This document shows, one piece after another, positions 9,069 through 18,115 of a DNA stretch of 64,000 bases; the stretch's first letter is position 1; every line of letters begins with the position of its first letter. The DNA is taken from positions 2,453,278 to 2,517,277 of the forward strand of contig NZ_LT629791.1 of NCBI RefSeq assembly GCF_900105925.1, in the 5' to 3' direction. A model generated the notes under the pieces. The model searched no databases. It had not been told where the DNA came from and saw nothing but the letters and a program-made list of their open reading frames with translations. The translations under genes and the position numbers were made by a program. The DNA is from Jiangella alkaliphila. Its GTDB lineage: Bacteria > Actinomycetota > Actinomycetes > Jiangellales > Jiangellaceae.

Positions 9069-9944
9069 TCACTTGAGCCCGGTCATGGTGATGCCGGAGA
9101 CCAGGCGGCGTTGGAACACGACGAACAGGACGAACAGCGGCAGCAGCGAGACCAGCGACATGGCCGACATCGGCCCGAGCTCCGAGCCGGACGTGGCGTC
9201 GAGGAACATCCGCAACCCGACGGAGAGGGTGTAGTTCTCCGGGCTGTTCAGGTAGATCAGCTGCGGCATGTAGTCGTTCCACGTCCAGATGAAGGTGAAG
9301 ATCGCCGTGGTGGCGATCGCCGGCCTGATCAGCGGCAGCGTGACGTGCCACAGCCGGCGCCACGGCCCGCACCCGTCCAGGACGGCGGCCTCGTCGAGCT
9401 CACGGGGGAGCCCGCGCAGGAACTGGACCGAGAGGAAGACGAAGAACGCGTCCAGGGCCAGGAACTGCGGCACGATCAGCGGCAGGAAGCTGTCGGTCCA
9501 GCCGAGGGTGTGGAAGATCGTGTACTGAGGGATCAGCAGCACTTCCTTGGGCAGGAACAGGATCGCGATGACGACGGCGAACAGCGCCGCCCGTCCGGGG
9601 AAGGCCAGCCGGCTGAACGCGTAGGCCACCAGGGTGCAGCTGATGACGTTGCCGACGACCGCCGCCGTCGCGATGATGGCCGAGTTCAGGAAGAACGTGC
9701 CGAACGACTCGACGCCGGCGCCGTCCCAGCTCTGCACGAAGTTGTCCAGCGTCCACGTCCGCGGCCAGAACGACGCGCCCTCGATGATCTCGCTGGTCGG
9801 CTTGAACGACGTGAGGACCAGCCACAGCACGGGGTAGAGCAGCGCCGCGAGGCACAGTCCGGCGACGGCGTGCGGCCACAGCGCTCCCGCGCGGGGCCGG
9901 CGCCGGCTGCGCGCCGGCCGGGCGATCGTCTGGTCAGCGGCCAT
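9069..9944 (-). CDS. CUT1 sugar ABC transporter permease (MalG-like)
   Basis: 291 residues, six membrane segments, an Arg-rich cytoplasmic N-terminus, and the EAA loop ELDEAAVLDGCGPWRRLWHV followed by TLPLIRPA, which docks to the ATPase. The ending QRRLVSGITMTGLK is typical of MalG-type permeases. It overlaps the upstream MalF-like gene by 11 bases. No ATPase is encoded in the operon, so a shared MsiK-type ATPase is presumably used, as is common in actinomycetes (established for other CUT1 systems, inferred here). Confidence 0.92.
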   Translation of the reverse strand: MAADQTIARPARSRRRPRAGALWPHAVAGLCLAALLYPVLWLVLTSFKPTSEIIEGASFWPRTWTLDNFVQSWDGAGVESFGTFFLNSAIIATAAVVGNVISCTLVAYAFSRLAFPGRAALFAVVIAILFLPKEVLLIPQYTIFHTLGWTDSFLPLIVPQFLALDAFFVFLSVQFLRGLPRELDEAAVLDGCGPWRRLWHVTLPLIRPAIATTAIFTFIWTWNDYMPQLIYLNSPENYTLSVGLRMFLDATSGSELGPMSAMSLVSLLPLFVLFVVFQRRLVSGITMTGLK

Positions 9945-10908
9945 AGTGCACCCACTTGCGCGAGGTCCAGAACAGCAGGCCGGCGACGACGCCGAGCAGC
10001 GCGAGCATCACCCACGCGATGGCCGAGGCGTAGCCCATCCGCTGGTACTCGAACGCCTGCTGGTACAGGTTGACCGCGTAGAACAGGGTCGAGTCGGCCG
10101 GTCCGCCGCGTCCGTCGCCGACCAGCTGCGCCGGCGTGAACGTCTGGAACGCGGAGATCACGCCGAGCACCAGGTTGAAGAAGATGATCGGGCTGAGCAT
10201 CGGCACGGTGATGCTGGCGAACGTGCGCAGCCGGCCGGCCCCGTCCAGGGCGGCGGCCTCGTACAGCTCGGCCGGTATCTGCTGCAGTCCGGCGATGAAG
10301 ATGACCATCGGCGCGCCGAATCGCCAGATCTCCAGGGCGATGATCACCCAGAGCACCGAGGACGGGTTGTTCACCCACGAGCGCTCCTCGATGCCGAAGC
10401 TCGCCAGGAAGCCGGTGACGCCGCCGCCGTAGTCGAACAGCGCGCGCCAGGTGATCGACACCGCGACGCTGGCGCCCAGCAGCGAGGGCAGGTAGAAGAG
10501 CGCACGGTAGGCGCCCTGCCCGCGCCGTCGCGGTGCCAGCAGCAGCGCCGCCGCGAGCGCCGCGGCGAGTTGCAGCGGCACCGCCAGGACGACGTAGCCG
10601 ACGGTCAGGCGCAGCGAGTGCAGGTACCGGTCGTCGTCGCCGAACAGCTGGCGGTAGTTGTCCAGGCCGACCCACTCGGGCGAGCTGAGCAGGTTGTAGT
10701 CGGTGAACGACAGGTAGAGCGAGAACGCCAGCGGCACCAGCACCAGCCCGATGACGCCGACCAGCCACGGCGTCAGGAACAGGTAGCCGGACCGGGACCA
10801 GGTGAAGTCCCGCCCCGGCCGCCGGCGCCCCGACGGCGAGTGCGGATCCCCCGCCCGGACGGGCGCCTCGCCGGCGTCCGGGCGGGAGAGCAGGTGGAGG
10901 TCCGGCAT
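9934..10908 (-). CDS. CUT1 sugar ABC transporter permease (MalF-like)
   Basis: 324 residues with a basic cytoplasmic N-terminus rich in Arg and Pro, about six membrane segments, and an EAA loop ELYEAAALDGAGRLRTFASI followed by TVPMLSP. SLYLSFTDYNLLSSPEWVGL near residue 70 is the typical MalF/UgpA first periplasmic turn. The start at 10908 is 3 bases after the stop of the binding-protein gene. It partners the MalG-like permease that follows. The substrate is not deducible. Confidence 0.92.
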   Translation of the reverse strand: MPDLHLLSRPDAGEAPVRAGDPHSPSGRRRPGRDFTWSRSGYLFLTPWLVGVIGLVLVPLAFSLYLSFTDYNLLSSPEWVGLDNYRQLFGDDDRYLHSLRLTVGYVVLAVPLQLAAALAAALLLAPRRRGQGAYRALFYLPSLLGASVAVSITWRALFDYGGGVTGFLASFGIEERSWVNNPSSVLWVIIALEIWRFGAPMVIFIAGLQQIPAELYEAAALDGAGRLRTFASITVPMLSPIIFFNLVLGVISAFQTFTPAQLVGDGRGGPADSTLFYAVNLYQQAFEYQRMGYASAIAWVMLALLGVVAGLLFWTSRKWVHYGR

Positions 10909-10911
10909 GGC

Positions 10912-12201
10912 TCAGCGGGTCGAGTCGATGAGCTGCTGGGCTTCCGCGACGAACGCCTCGGCCGCCTCCGCCGGGTCGCGCTGGCCGAACAGCACCTCCT
11001 GCGAGTAGCGGTCGAACATCTCCGAGCGGACGTTGCGGGTGCCGGCCGGGTCTGGAGCCGGCGCCGGGCGGCTGTTGCCGTCCTGGCCCAGGTACTCGAC
11101 GTACTCGACGATCTGCTGCTCCTTGCCGTCGAGGCCGTCCTTGATCGCGGCGGCGATCGACTGGTTCGGCGGCACCCCGCGGGTGAGGCCGAGGATCTCG
11201 CCGGCGTCGGGGTCGTTGACGAGGAAGTCGACGAGCGCGACGGCCTCGTCGGGGTGTTCGGTCTCGGCGTTGACCGCCCAGCTGTTCGAGCGCATCAGGT
11301 ACACGCCGGGGTGGCCGGCCTCGTCGGGCAATGCGCCGTAGGTCCACTCGTCGCTCGGCAGCGTGATGCTGGTGCCGTAGATGCTCATGGCGACCTGGTT
11401 CTTCGCTACGGGCGACTCGGTGACGTCGCCGCCGGCGCTGGCCACCGTGACGTCCGCCGGCGGCACCGCACCTGCCGATCGGAGCTCGGCCCAGTAGGTC
11501 CACCACTCGGCGAGGTCGTCCGCGGCGAAGCCCAACTCGGTGCCGTCCTCGCTGAACCAGTCGCGCTCGCGCTGGCCGAGGAAGACCTGGAAGTGGTTGG
11601 GCAGCGAGCTGCTGTCGGCGAGCGCCCAGGTGCCGTCGTCGAGCGTCGCCTGCAGGTCGACGGCGAGGTCGGCGAACTCGTCCCAGCTCGTCTCGGCGGT
11701 CGGCGGCTCGAGGCCGGCGGCGTCGAACGCGGCCGGCCGGAGGACCAGGGCCATCGGACTGCTGCCTGCGGGCACCTCGTAGAGCTGCCCGTCGACCCTG
11801 GCCTGCTCGAGGAACCCGTCGTCGATCTGAGCGGTGTCGAGGACGTCGTCGTACTCGCCGAGGTCGAGCAGCAGGCCCTGGTCGACGTAGGTCGTGACCT
11901 GGTCGTCCTGGAAGACGTCCGGCGCGGCGCCGGATGCGAACTGGGTGTTCAGCTTGTCGTAGTAGCCGGAGAACGACGCCGGGCTGACCTCGACGGTGAC
12001 GTTCGGGTTGCGCTCCTCGAAGAGGGCGACCGCCTCCTGGGTGGCCTCGGCACGGGCCGGGTTGCCCCACCAGGTGAGCGAGAGGGTGATCTCGTCGGAG
12101 GTGCTGGCTCCGTCGTCGCCGGAGTCGCCGGAGTCGTCGGACGAGCCGCAGGCGCTCAGGGCCAGGACGGCGGCGACGGCAAGGACTGGGGTGGCGCGCA
12201 T
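10912..12201 (-). CDS. Extracellular solute-binding lipoprotein (family 1, sugar)
   Basis: 429 residues. The lipoprotein signal ends in LALSACGSS, placing the lipid-anchored Cys near residue 18, followed by a Ser/Asp/Gly linker. The mature part starts TLSLTWWGNP and contains FEERNPNVTVEV and DVFQDDQVTTYVDQGLLLDL, the usual layout of SBP_bac_1 sugar receptors. The C-terminus carries RSEMFDRYSQEVLFGQRDP. It is the first transport gene after the GntR regulator, with an 81-base gap between them. It delivers substrate to the two permeases downstream. Confidence 0.92.
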   Translation of the reverse strand: MRATPVLAVAAVLALSACGSSDDSGDSGDDGASTSDEITLSLTWWGNPARAEATQEAVALFEERNPNVTVEVSPASFSGYYDKLNTQFASGAAPDVFQDDQVTTYVDQGLLLDLGEYDDVLDTAQIDDGFLEQARVDGQLYEVPAGSSPMALVLRPAAFDAAGLEPPTAETSWDEFADLAVDLQATLDDGTWALADSSSLPNHFQVFLGQRERDWFSEDGTELGFAADDLAEWWTYWAELRSAGAVPPADVTVASAGGDVTESPVAKNQVAMSIYGTSITLPSDEWTYGALPDEAGHPGVYLMRSNSWAVNAETEHPDEAVALVDFLVNDPDAGEILGLTRGVPPNQSIAAAIKDGLDGKEQQIVEYVEYLGQDGNSRPAPAPDPAGTRNVRSEMFDRYSQEVLFGQRDPAEAAEAFVAEAQQLIDSTR

Positions 12202-12282
12202 GTGTGCTCCGTTCTCACTGCTCGCGGGCAGCGTCGACCGGGCCGCGACCCGTACGGACGGGGGCGGCAGGGTTCCGATGCG

Positions 12283-13311
12283 TCAGGACGAGGCGATGTG
12301 CAGGCGTTGCAGGTCGAGCATCAGTTCGCGGTCGGTGCGCAGGATCTGGATCAGCTGGTGCAGCGACTTCTCGTGTGGGACGTGCGTCAGCTCGACCAGG
12401 GTGTGGCCGGGCTGCGCGAGCGAGCGCACCAGGCCGGCCGCTGCCGAGGTGTGGAGCACCACGCTGGTGTGCTGGAGTGCGGCGGCGACCGCCTCCGGGT
12501 CGGAGTCGCTGGCGAACGGCAGGTCGGCGAGGTCGGGCCGCTGCGCCGTCAGCAGGTCGGCGTAGATCGGGCGCGTCTCGGGGCGAGCGACCATGACCGG
12601 CGGTCGTCCGTCATGGTGGGGGAGGACGGTCAGCAGGCCCTCCTCGAGCCTGGACATCAGTGTCAGGACCCGCACCGCACGGTCGGCGAGGAGCCGTTCG
12701 ACCTCGCGGGCATGGAAGGCCAGGCTGATCGCGTAGGTCGCCGCGTCGAGGGCCGGCGAGTGCGGCCGGCTGCGCAGCTCTTCGAGCACGACCGGCCGGA
12801 CCGGGCCGAAGTCCGTCGCGGCCTGTGCCGAGATCAGCGACGCGTACCTCGCCGACGACGCGGCGACGCCGACGAACACCACGTCGATGCCGCGCTGCAG
12901 CAGCGCCAGCCGCTGCGCCATCGCCCGGGCCGCCTCGTGCGGCGGTTCGCCGGTGCGGATGAGATCGGCTACCGCGGTGTCGGCGCGTGCCCACGTCATG
13001 TCCGGCCTGGCGGCGTCGCTGCCGGCAGACTCGGGGAGCGTGGTGAACGTCCCGGCGCCCCGCTGGGTCGCCACCAGCCCCGTCTTGCCGAGCTCGTCGT
13101 AGGCCTGGCGGATCGTGTCGACGGCGACGCCGAGCTGCCCGGACAGAGCGCGGACCGACGGCAGCCGGGTGCCGGTGGGCACCGCTCCGGTGGCGATGAC
13201 GTATTCGAGCTGGGTCTTCAGCTGAACCCACATCGGGACGCCGGAACCGTGGTCGACGCGCAGGCGCGCCCATGGCTCGGGTGCGTCTGCGGCGGCCTGA
13301 GGCGCTGTCAT
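12283..13311 (-). CDS. GntR family transcriptional regulator of the sugar-importer operon
   Basis: 342 residues from the ATG at 13311; the frame can be extended 28 residues upstream but that would read through the promoter and the palindrome, so I reject it. The winged helix lies near residues 25-95 with GTRLPSVRALSGQLGVAVDT and a wing GLVATQRGAGTF. The C-terminal 230 residues have a periplasmic-binding or Rossmann look (VVFVGVAASSARYASLI, VLHTSAAAGLVRSL) and do not match FCD or UTRA clearly. It is divergent from the P450 gene and heads the importer operon, so it probably controls both. A palindrome touches its start codon. Confidence 0.85.
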   Translation of the reverse strand: MTAPQAAADAPEPWARLRVDHGSGVPMWVQLKTQLEYVIATGAVPTGTRLPSVRALSGQLGVAVDTIRQAYDELGKTGLVATQRGAGTFTTLPESAGSDAARPDMTWARADTAVADLIRTGEPPHEAARAMAQRLALLQRGIDVVFVGVAASSARYASLISAQAATDFGPVRPVVLEELRSRPHSPALDAATYAISLAFHAREVERLLADRAVRVLTLMSRLEEGLLTVLPHHDGRPPVMVARPETRPIYADLLTAQRPDLADLPFASDSDPEAVAAALQHTSVVLHTSAAAGLVRSLAQPGHTLVELTHVPHEKSLHQLIQILRTDRELMLDLQRLHIASS

Positions 13312-13327
13312 GGTGTTATACAACACC
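13312..13327. promoter_or_regulatory. Palindromic operator candidate at the GntR start
   Basis: GGTGTT and AACACC arms of 6 bp flank a 4-base centre, directly upstream of the GntR ATG. GntR proteins bind short palindromes of this size, and position against the start codon suggests autoregulation. A TATAAC element suited as a -10 box for the minus strand lies inside the palindrome. This is inference from position and symmetry. Confidence 0.5.
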
Positions 13328-13357
13328 CAAACAGTTGAGCCGTCAATCCCGCAACGT

Positions 13358-13373
13358 AGAAGAAGTTTCTTCT
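13358..13373. promoter_or_regulatory. Palindrome in the GntR/P450 intergenic region
   Basis: AGAAGAA and TTCTTCT form perfect 7-bp arms around GT, in a locally AT-rich stretch between the divergent GntR gene and the P450 operon. It could be a regulator site for the P450 promoter. No binding protein can be named. Confidence 0.4.
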
Positions 13374-13438
13374 CACTCTTGCGTCTCGCCATCATTTATT
13401 TCTAAACTGTGCCCACTCGACGACAGGGAGGGCACCCG

Positions 13439-14668
13439 GTGGACGTGACGAGCGTGCGGGATGAGGCGGGGAGTCTGCCGCGGTTCCCGATGCCGCGAGA
13501 GACGCCGTTCCACCCGCCGGCCGCCTACGCGCGGCTCCGCTCAACCGCGCCGGTGACCCTCGTCCAGCTGTGGGACGGGCGCACGGCGTGGCTGGTCACG
13601 GGGTATGAGGAGGCGCGGGCGGTGCTGGCCGACCCGCGGGTGAGCTCGCGGCGGCAGCACGCCGGCTACCCGTTCGCGACGCCCGCGCGGGCGGCCGCCG
13701 AGCGGGGCGAGCGGGCGTTCATCTCGCAGGATCCGCCCGACCACGGCCGGCTGCGGAAGCTGGTGACGAAGTACTTCACGGTGCGGCGCATCGAGACGCT
13801 GCGGCCGGTGGTGCAGGGCATCGCCGACGACGTCATCGGGCGGGCGGCCGCGGCGGGGCCGCCGATCGACCTGGTGCGGGAGGTCGCGCTGGAGGTGCCG
13901 GCCCGGACCATCTGCCACCTGTTCGGCATCCCGCCCGAGGAGCGGTTCTTCTTCCAGAGCCGCGACCACGCCCGCAACGCGCTGGACTCCACGCCGGCGG
14001 AGGTCGAGGCCGCGACGGCGGAGATGCTGGGGTACGCGGCGGAGCTGGTGGCTCGCAAGGAGCACACCCCCGACGACGGCATCGTGAGCGAGCTGGTGCG
14101 CGACCAGCTGCACACCGGCGCCGTCGAGCGCGACCAGCTGGTGGCGATCGTGCGGCACCTGCTGGCGGCCGGCCACGACACGACGGCGAACATGATCGCG
14201 CTCGGCGTGCTGGAGCTGCTGCGCCACCCGGACCAGCTGGACGAGCTGAAGCGGCGGCCGGACTTGTGGCCCAACGCCGTCGAGGAGCTGCTGCGCTACG
14301 TCAGCGTCTTCCAGATCTCGCCCAACCGGGTCGCCACCGAGGACCTCGAGGTCGGCGGCGTCGTCATCGCGGCGGGCGAGGGCATCATCACGCCGCTGGC
14401 CGCCGCCAACCGCGACGCGCGGGCGTTCCCCGACCCCGACACGCTCGACATCCACCGCGAGGCGCGGCACCACGTCGCCTTCGCTTACGGCGTCCACCAG
14501 TGCCTCGGCCAGCCGCTGGCCCGGCTCGAGCTGAACGTCGTGTACGAAACGCTGTTCCGCCGGCTGCCCGGCCTGGCGCTGGCCGTCGACACGGACCGGA
14601 TCGTGGTGCGGCAGTACCTGCTGTCCAGCCTCGGCGAGCTGCCGGTGACCTGGCAGGTGACCCCGTGA
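13439..14668 (+). CDS. Cytochrome P450 (CYP105/107-like)
   Basis: 409 residues. I choose the GTG at 13439, which has GGGAGG seven bases upstream; a GTG at 13409 is in frame but lacks such a site. The I-helix AAGHDTTAN carries the acid/Thr pair for oxygen activation, the K-helix has EELLRY (ExxR), and the haem loop [17 protein letters not shown] places the thiolate ligand at Cys355. Length and motifs are those of soluble bacterial class I P450s. Its stop overlaps the ferredoxin start (GTGA), and the reductase follows in the same manner, so electron supply is encoded with it. The substrate is unknown; the sugar-uptake genes on both sides make a modified sugar or glycoside possible. Confidence 0.93.
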   Translation: MDVTSVRDEAGSLPRFPMPRETPFHPPAAYARLRSTAPVTLVQLWDGRTAWLVTGYEEARAVLADPRVSSRRQHAGYPFATPARAAAERGERAFISQDPPDHGRLRKLVTKYFTVRRIETLRPVVQGIADDVIGRAAAAGPPIDLVREVALEVPARTICHLFGIPPEERFFFQSRDHARNALDSTPAEVEAATAEMLGYAAELVARKEHTPDDGIVSELVRDQLHTGAVERDQLVAIVRHLLAAGHDTTANMIALGVLELLRHPDQLDELKRRPDLWPNAVEELLRYVSVFQISPNRVATEDLEVGGVVIAAGEGIITPLAAANRDARAFPDPDTLDIHREARHHVAFAYGVHQCLGQPLARLELNVVYETLFRRLPGLALAVDTDRIVVRQYLLSSLGELPVTWQVTP

Positions 14669-14865
14669 CCCGCATCCTCGTCGACGAGGAGAAGTGCGTC
14701 GGCGGCGGGCAGTGCGTCATGGCCGCTCCTGCGGTGTTCGACCAGGACGACGACACCGGCACGGTGGTGCTGCTCGACCCCGAGCCCGGACCTGAGTACG
14801 ACGACGACGTGCGGCAGGCCGCCCGGCTGTGCCCCGCGGTCGCGATCACGGTGGCGACGCCGTGA
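14665..14865 (+). CDS. P450-type [3Fe-4S] ferredoxin
   Basis: 66 residues from a GTG overlapping the P450 stop. Cys11 and Cys17 (KCVGGGQC, CX5C) and Cys56 (ARLCPAVAI) form a three-Cys cluster site; the fourth ligand position of a bacterial [4Fe-4S] ferredoxin is Gly in GGGQC. This is the pattern of the small ferredoxins that serve actinomycete P450s. It passes electrons from the following FAD reductase to the P450. It is too short to be called with confidence outside this context, but the motif and coupling are clear. Confidence 0.92.
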   Translation: MTRILVDEEKCVGGGQCVMAAPAVFDQDDDTGTVVLLDPEPGPEYDDDVRQAARLCPAVAITVATP

Positions 14866-16088
14866 CCGGGCTGCCGGCGCGGGTCGTCGTGGTGGGTGCG
14901 TCCGCGGCGGGCGTGACGGTGGCCGACGCGCTGCGGCACGGCGGCTACCAGGGCGAGCTGACGTTGGCCGGCGCCGAGCGGCACCTGCCGTACGACCGGC
15001 CGCCGCTGTCGAAGGAGGTGCTGGCGGGCACCCGTGAGCCGGCCGCGACGGCGCTGCGCGACGCCGGGCACTATGCGGGGAGCGGCATCGAGCTGCTGCT
15101 CGGCACCCCGGCCGTCGCGCTGGACCGGGCCGAGCGGACGGTCGCGCTGGCCGACGGCCGCCGGCTGCCGTACGACGCCCTGGTGATCGCGACCGGCGTG
15201 ACCCCGCGCCGGCTGACCGGGACCGACGGCCTCGCCGGCGTGCACGTGCTGCGCACCCTCGACGACGCGCTCGCGCTGCGAGCCGACCTTGTTGTGGCCC
15301 GCCGGATCATCGTCGTCGGCGCCGGATTCCTCGGCTCGGAGGCCGCGGCCACCTGCCGGGGGCTCGGCCTCGACGTGACCCTGGTCGACCCGCGGCCGGT
15401 GCCGGCGGAGGCTGCTCTGGGCGCCGTCGTCGGCGGCGTGCTGGCCGCGGTGCACGCCGAGAACGGCGTCGACCTGCGGCTGGGCACCGGCGTGCGGCGC
15501 CTCGAGCACGACGCCGGTCGGGTCACCGGCGTGACGCTCACCGACGGCGCACGGGTGGCCGCCGACGTCGTGCTGGTGGCGATCGGCTGCCGCCCCGCGA
15601 CGGACTGGCTGGCCGGCAGCGGCCTCCCGCTCGGCGACGGGGTCGAGGGCGACGCCACCTGCCGGGTCGCGCCGGACGTCTACGCCGCTGGCGACGTCGC
15701 CTCGTGGCGGCACGCGAGTCACGGCCGGCTCCGGGTGGAGCACCGCACCAACGCCACCGAGCAGGCCGAACATGTCGCCGCCGCGATCCTGGGTGCGCCC
15801 GCGCCGTTCCGCCCGGTGCCGTACGTGTGGAGCGACCAGTACGGCGTCCGCCTGCAGGCCTGGGGCGTCACGAGCGGCAGCCACGACGTCGCCGTCGTCG
15901 AGGGCAGCATCGAGGAGCGCCGGTTCGTCGCGCTCTACGGCCGTGACGGACGCGTCACCGGCGCCGTCGGCCGGCGGCTGCCGAAGGCGCTGCGGCAGGC
16001 CCGCGAGCTGGTCGCCGCCGGCGCGCCCTGGGCCGAGGCCATCCGCGCCGGCCCGTCACACCCGGCGCCACCCGTGGCCGCGCCATGA
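14862..16088 (+). CDS. NAD(P)H-dependent ferredoxin reductase (FAD)
   Basis: 408 residues from the GTG at 14862, overlapping the ferredoxin stop. VVVVGASAAGVTVADALR near the N-terminus binds FAD, RRIIVVGAGFLGSEAA near residue 145 binds NAD(P)H, and VYAAGDVASW near residue 270 is the second FAD motif. YDRPPLSKE is typical of the BphA4/putidaredoxin-reductase group. It completes a three-component class I P450 chain. The C-terminal 90 residues (VWSDQYGVRLQAWG) match the reductase C-terminal domain. Confidence 0.93.
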   Translation: MTGLPARVVVVGASAAGVTVADALRHGGYQGELTLAGAERHLPYDRPPLSKEVLAGTREPAATALRDAGHYAGSGIELLLGTPAVALDRAERTVALADGRRLPYDALVIATGVTPRRLTGTDGLAGVHVLRTLDDALALRADLVVARRIIVVGAGFLGSEAAATCRGLGLDVTLVDPRPVPAEAALGAVVGGVLAAVHAENGVDLRLGTGVRRLEHDAGRVTGVTLTDGARVAADVVLVAIGCRPATDWLAGSGLPLGDGVEGDATCRVAPDVYAAGDVASWRHASHGRLRVEHRTNATEQAEHVAAAILGAPAPFRPVPYVWSDQYGVRLQAWGVTSGSHDVAVVEGSIEERRFVALYGRDGRVTGAVGRRLPKALRQARELVAAGAPWAEAIRAGPSHPAPPVAAP

Positions 16089-16142
16089 TGCCGGCACCCA
16101 CCGATCGCCGGCCCATCGACTGCAGATCCAGAGGAGCTTCCC

Positions 16143-17102
16143 GTGACCGAGACACCCACCACCCCGCCGCCTGAGCCGGGCGGGTCCGGCGAGGCCGGAG
16201 CGCGTTCCGAGCCGTCCTGCCTGGACCGGCTGCGCCAGGCAAGGCCGGAGCTCAGCGGCGCCCGCGCCCGGGTGGCCGACACCGTGCTGACCGACCCGTG
16301 GAAGGTCCGCGGCGCCTCGATCCAGGTGCTGGCGCAGATGGCCGGCGTCTCCGAGAACGCCGTCAGCCGGTTCACCCACGCGCTCGGCTACAGCGGCTAC
16401 CGCGAGTTCGCCCAGGCGCTGTCGCTGGACCTCGGCAAGGCGCTCGGGCTCTACCACTCTCACCCGGTCGAGCTGGTGCTGGAGTCGCGGGCCGGGCTCG
16501 GCGGGCCGCTGGACCTCGTGCAGCGGGTCATGGCACTCGAGGTCGAGTGCATGCAGGACACGCTGGCCAACCTGTCCGAGCCGGCGCTGCGCCACGTGGT
16601 GCATCGCCTGGCGGGTGCGCCGGCCGTCCTCCTGCTGGGCACCGGCACCGCGGCGCCGCTGTGCCACATGTTCTCCTACCGGCTGGCCAGCGTCGGCGTG
16701 CCGGTGACCTGGACCGCGGACCCGATGATGATGCTCGCGCACGTCTCCCGGCTCAGCCCGGGCGACCTGGTGTTCGCCATCTCCTACTCGGGCCGGTCCC
16801 GCGACTCCGTCCAGGCGCTGACGTACGCGAAGGAGCGCGGCGTCGAGACCGTGGGGCTGACGGCGAACCCGCAGTCGCCGATCGGCGACGTGTCCGACGC
16901 GTCGTTGACGATCTTCAGCGAGGCCGTCTCGCGCGGCACGGCGCAGTTCGGCGCCCGGGTCGCCGGGCTGGCGCTGCTCGAGGCGATCGCGACGGCGGTG
17001 TCGGAGGAGAAGGGCGGCGGCTCGACGACGGGCCTGGAGGACCTGGGCGCCACCCAGGCCCGGTTCAACGACCTCCCGCCGGACTGGCGGAGCGGCTCGT
17101 GA
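16143..17102 (+). CDS. MurR/RpiR family transcriptional regulator (HTH plus SIS)
   Basis: 319 residues from a GTG with GAGGAG six bases upstream. The HTH lies near residues 35-100 with LAQMAGVSENAVSRFTHALG, and the SIS sugar-phosphate-sensing domain near residues 135-270 with VLLLGTGTAAPLCHMFSYRL and FAISYSGRSRDSV. It heads the catabolic operon: its stop overlaps the start of the oxidoreductase gene, and six further genes follow with overlaps. It therefore probably senses a phosphorylated or free sugar from this pathway. The gap to the P450 operon is only 54 bases, so read-through is possible. Confidence 0.9.
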   Translation: MTETPTTPPPEPGGSGEAGARSEPSCLDRLRQARPELSGARARVADTVLTDPWKVRGASIQVLAQMAGVSENAVSRFTHALGYSGYREFAQALSLDLGKALGLYHSHPVELVLESRAGLGGPLDLVQRVMALEVECMQDTLANLSEPALRHVVHRLAGAPAVLLLGTGTAAPLCHMFSYRLASVGVPVTWTADPMMMLAHVSRLSPGDLVFAISYSGRSRDSVQALTYAKERGVETVGLTANPQSPIGDVSDASLTIFSEAVSRGTAQFGARVAGLALLEAIATAVSEEKGGGSTTGLEDLGATQARFNDLPPDWRSGS

Positions 17103-18115
17103 CGGACGGGGTGCGGCTGAGCATCGCCGGGGCAGGGCACTGGCACGCGCCTCGGCACGTCGAGGCGTTCGTGGCCGCCGGCGCCACCGTCGTCGCGGTG
17201 CAGGACGACAGCGCAGCGGCCGCCCACCGGTGGGCGGCCCGGCTGGGCTGCCCGGCCGAGCCGACGCTCGACGGCCTGCTCGCCCACGAGGCGGACCTCG
17301 TGCTGGCGATGCCCCGGCACCGGACGGCGCCCGAGGTGATCGCGCGGCTGGTCGAGCACGGCACGCCGTTCGTGGTCGAGAAGCCGGCCGCCGCGCACGC
17401 GGCTGACCTGTGGCCGCTGGTGCACGCCGCCGAGGCTCGTGGCCGGTTCGCCGCCGTACCCCTGATCAACCGCTACAGCGCGTTCTGGGATCAGGTCGGG
17501 CGGCTGCGCTCCGACGGCCTGCTCGACCCGACCACGGTGGCCCGGTTCCGCATCGTCAACGGCTCGCCGGAGCGCTACGTCGAGGACGACGTCGCCTGGG
17601 TGCTGGACCCCGCGGTCAGCGGCGGGGGCGCGCTGCGCAACCTCGGCCCGCACGCCGTCGACGCGTTCCTGTCGCTGGCCGTCGGCGAGGTCAGCGTGCT
17701 CGGCGCGGCACTTTCGCATCGGCAGCACGGTCTGCCGGTCGAGGAGCACGCGATGGCCATCCTGCGCGACGAGACCGGCCTGATCGGGCTGGTCGAGGTC
17801 GGCTACAGCGGCCCGGACCGCGACGGCACCGACCACGAGTGGGCGCTCACCGGCGCCGGCTCCTCGGTCCGCGAGCTGCACGACGTCGTCGAGGTCAGCA
17901 CGGCCGGCGGCAGCACCACCGTCGCCTCGCCGTCGGTGTCGCAGCGCTACCGGATCTTCGCCGCCGACGTCGTCGAGCGGCTGCGGGACGGGCGGCCGGC
18001 GCCGGTGACACTGCGCGCCGCCTGCCAGGCACTGGACGTGATCGATCGCATCTACGCCGCGGCCGGAACTCCGGTCGTGGCAGCCCACGGCTCATTCGAA
18101 GGAGAGGTCCCATGA
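17099..18115 (+). CDS. Gfo/Idh/MocA family oxidoreductase
   Basis: 338 residues from a GTG overlapping the RpiR stop. The N-terminal Rossmann fold has LSIAGAGHWHAPRHVEAF, a variant of the usual GxGxxG, and the EKPAA motif (VVEKPAAAHA) near residue 90 carries the conserved catalytic Lys-Pro. The C-terminal half has GGGALRNLGPHAVDAFL, matching the substrate-side His motif of the family. Such enzymes oxidise or reduce sugar hydroxyls with NAD(P). It is the first enzyme of the sugar operon. The substrate is not known. Confidence 0.88.
   Translation: MTDGVRLSIAGAGHWHAPRHVEAFVAAGATVVAVQDDSAAAAHRWAARLGCPAEPTLDGLLAHEADLVLAMPRHRTAPEVIARLVEHGTPFVVEKPAAAHAADLWPLVHAAEARGRFAAVPLINRYSAFWDQVGRLRSDGLLDPTTVARFRIVNGSPERYVEDDVAWVLDPAVSGGGALRNLGPHAVDAFLSLAVGEVSVLGAALSHRQHGLPVEEHAMAILRDETGLIGLVEVGYSGPDRDGTDHEWALTGAGSSVRELHDVVEVSTAGGSTTVASPSVSQRYRIFAADVVERLRDGRPAPVTLRAACQALDVIDRIYAAAGTPVVAAHGSFEGEVP

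Noticed and set aside
9946-13338. Plus-strand open frame of 1130 codons opposite the importer and GntR genes
   Set aside because: It is the antisense shadow of four clear genes; its composition is Arg/Gln/Val rich without any motif.
13312-13395. N-terminal extension of the GntR regulator to 13395
   Set aside because: It would place the palindromic operator and the likely promoter inside the coding region, and the added 28 residues are not GntR-like.
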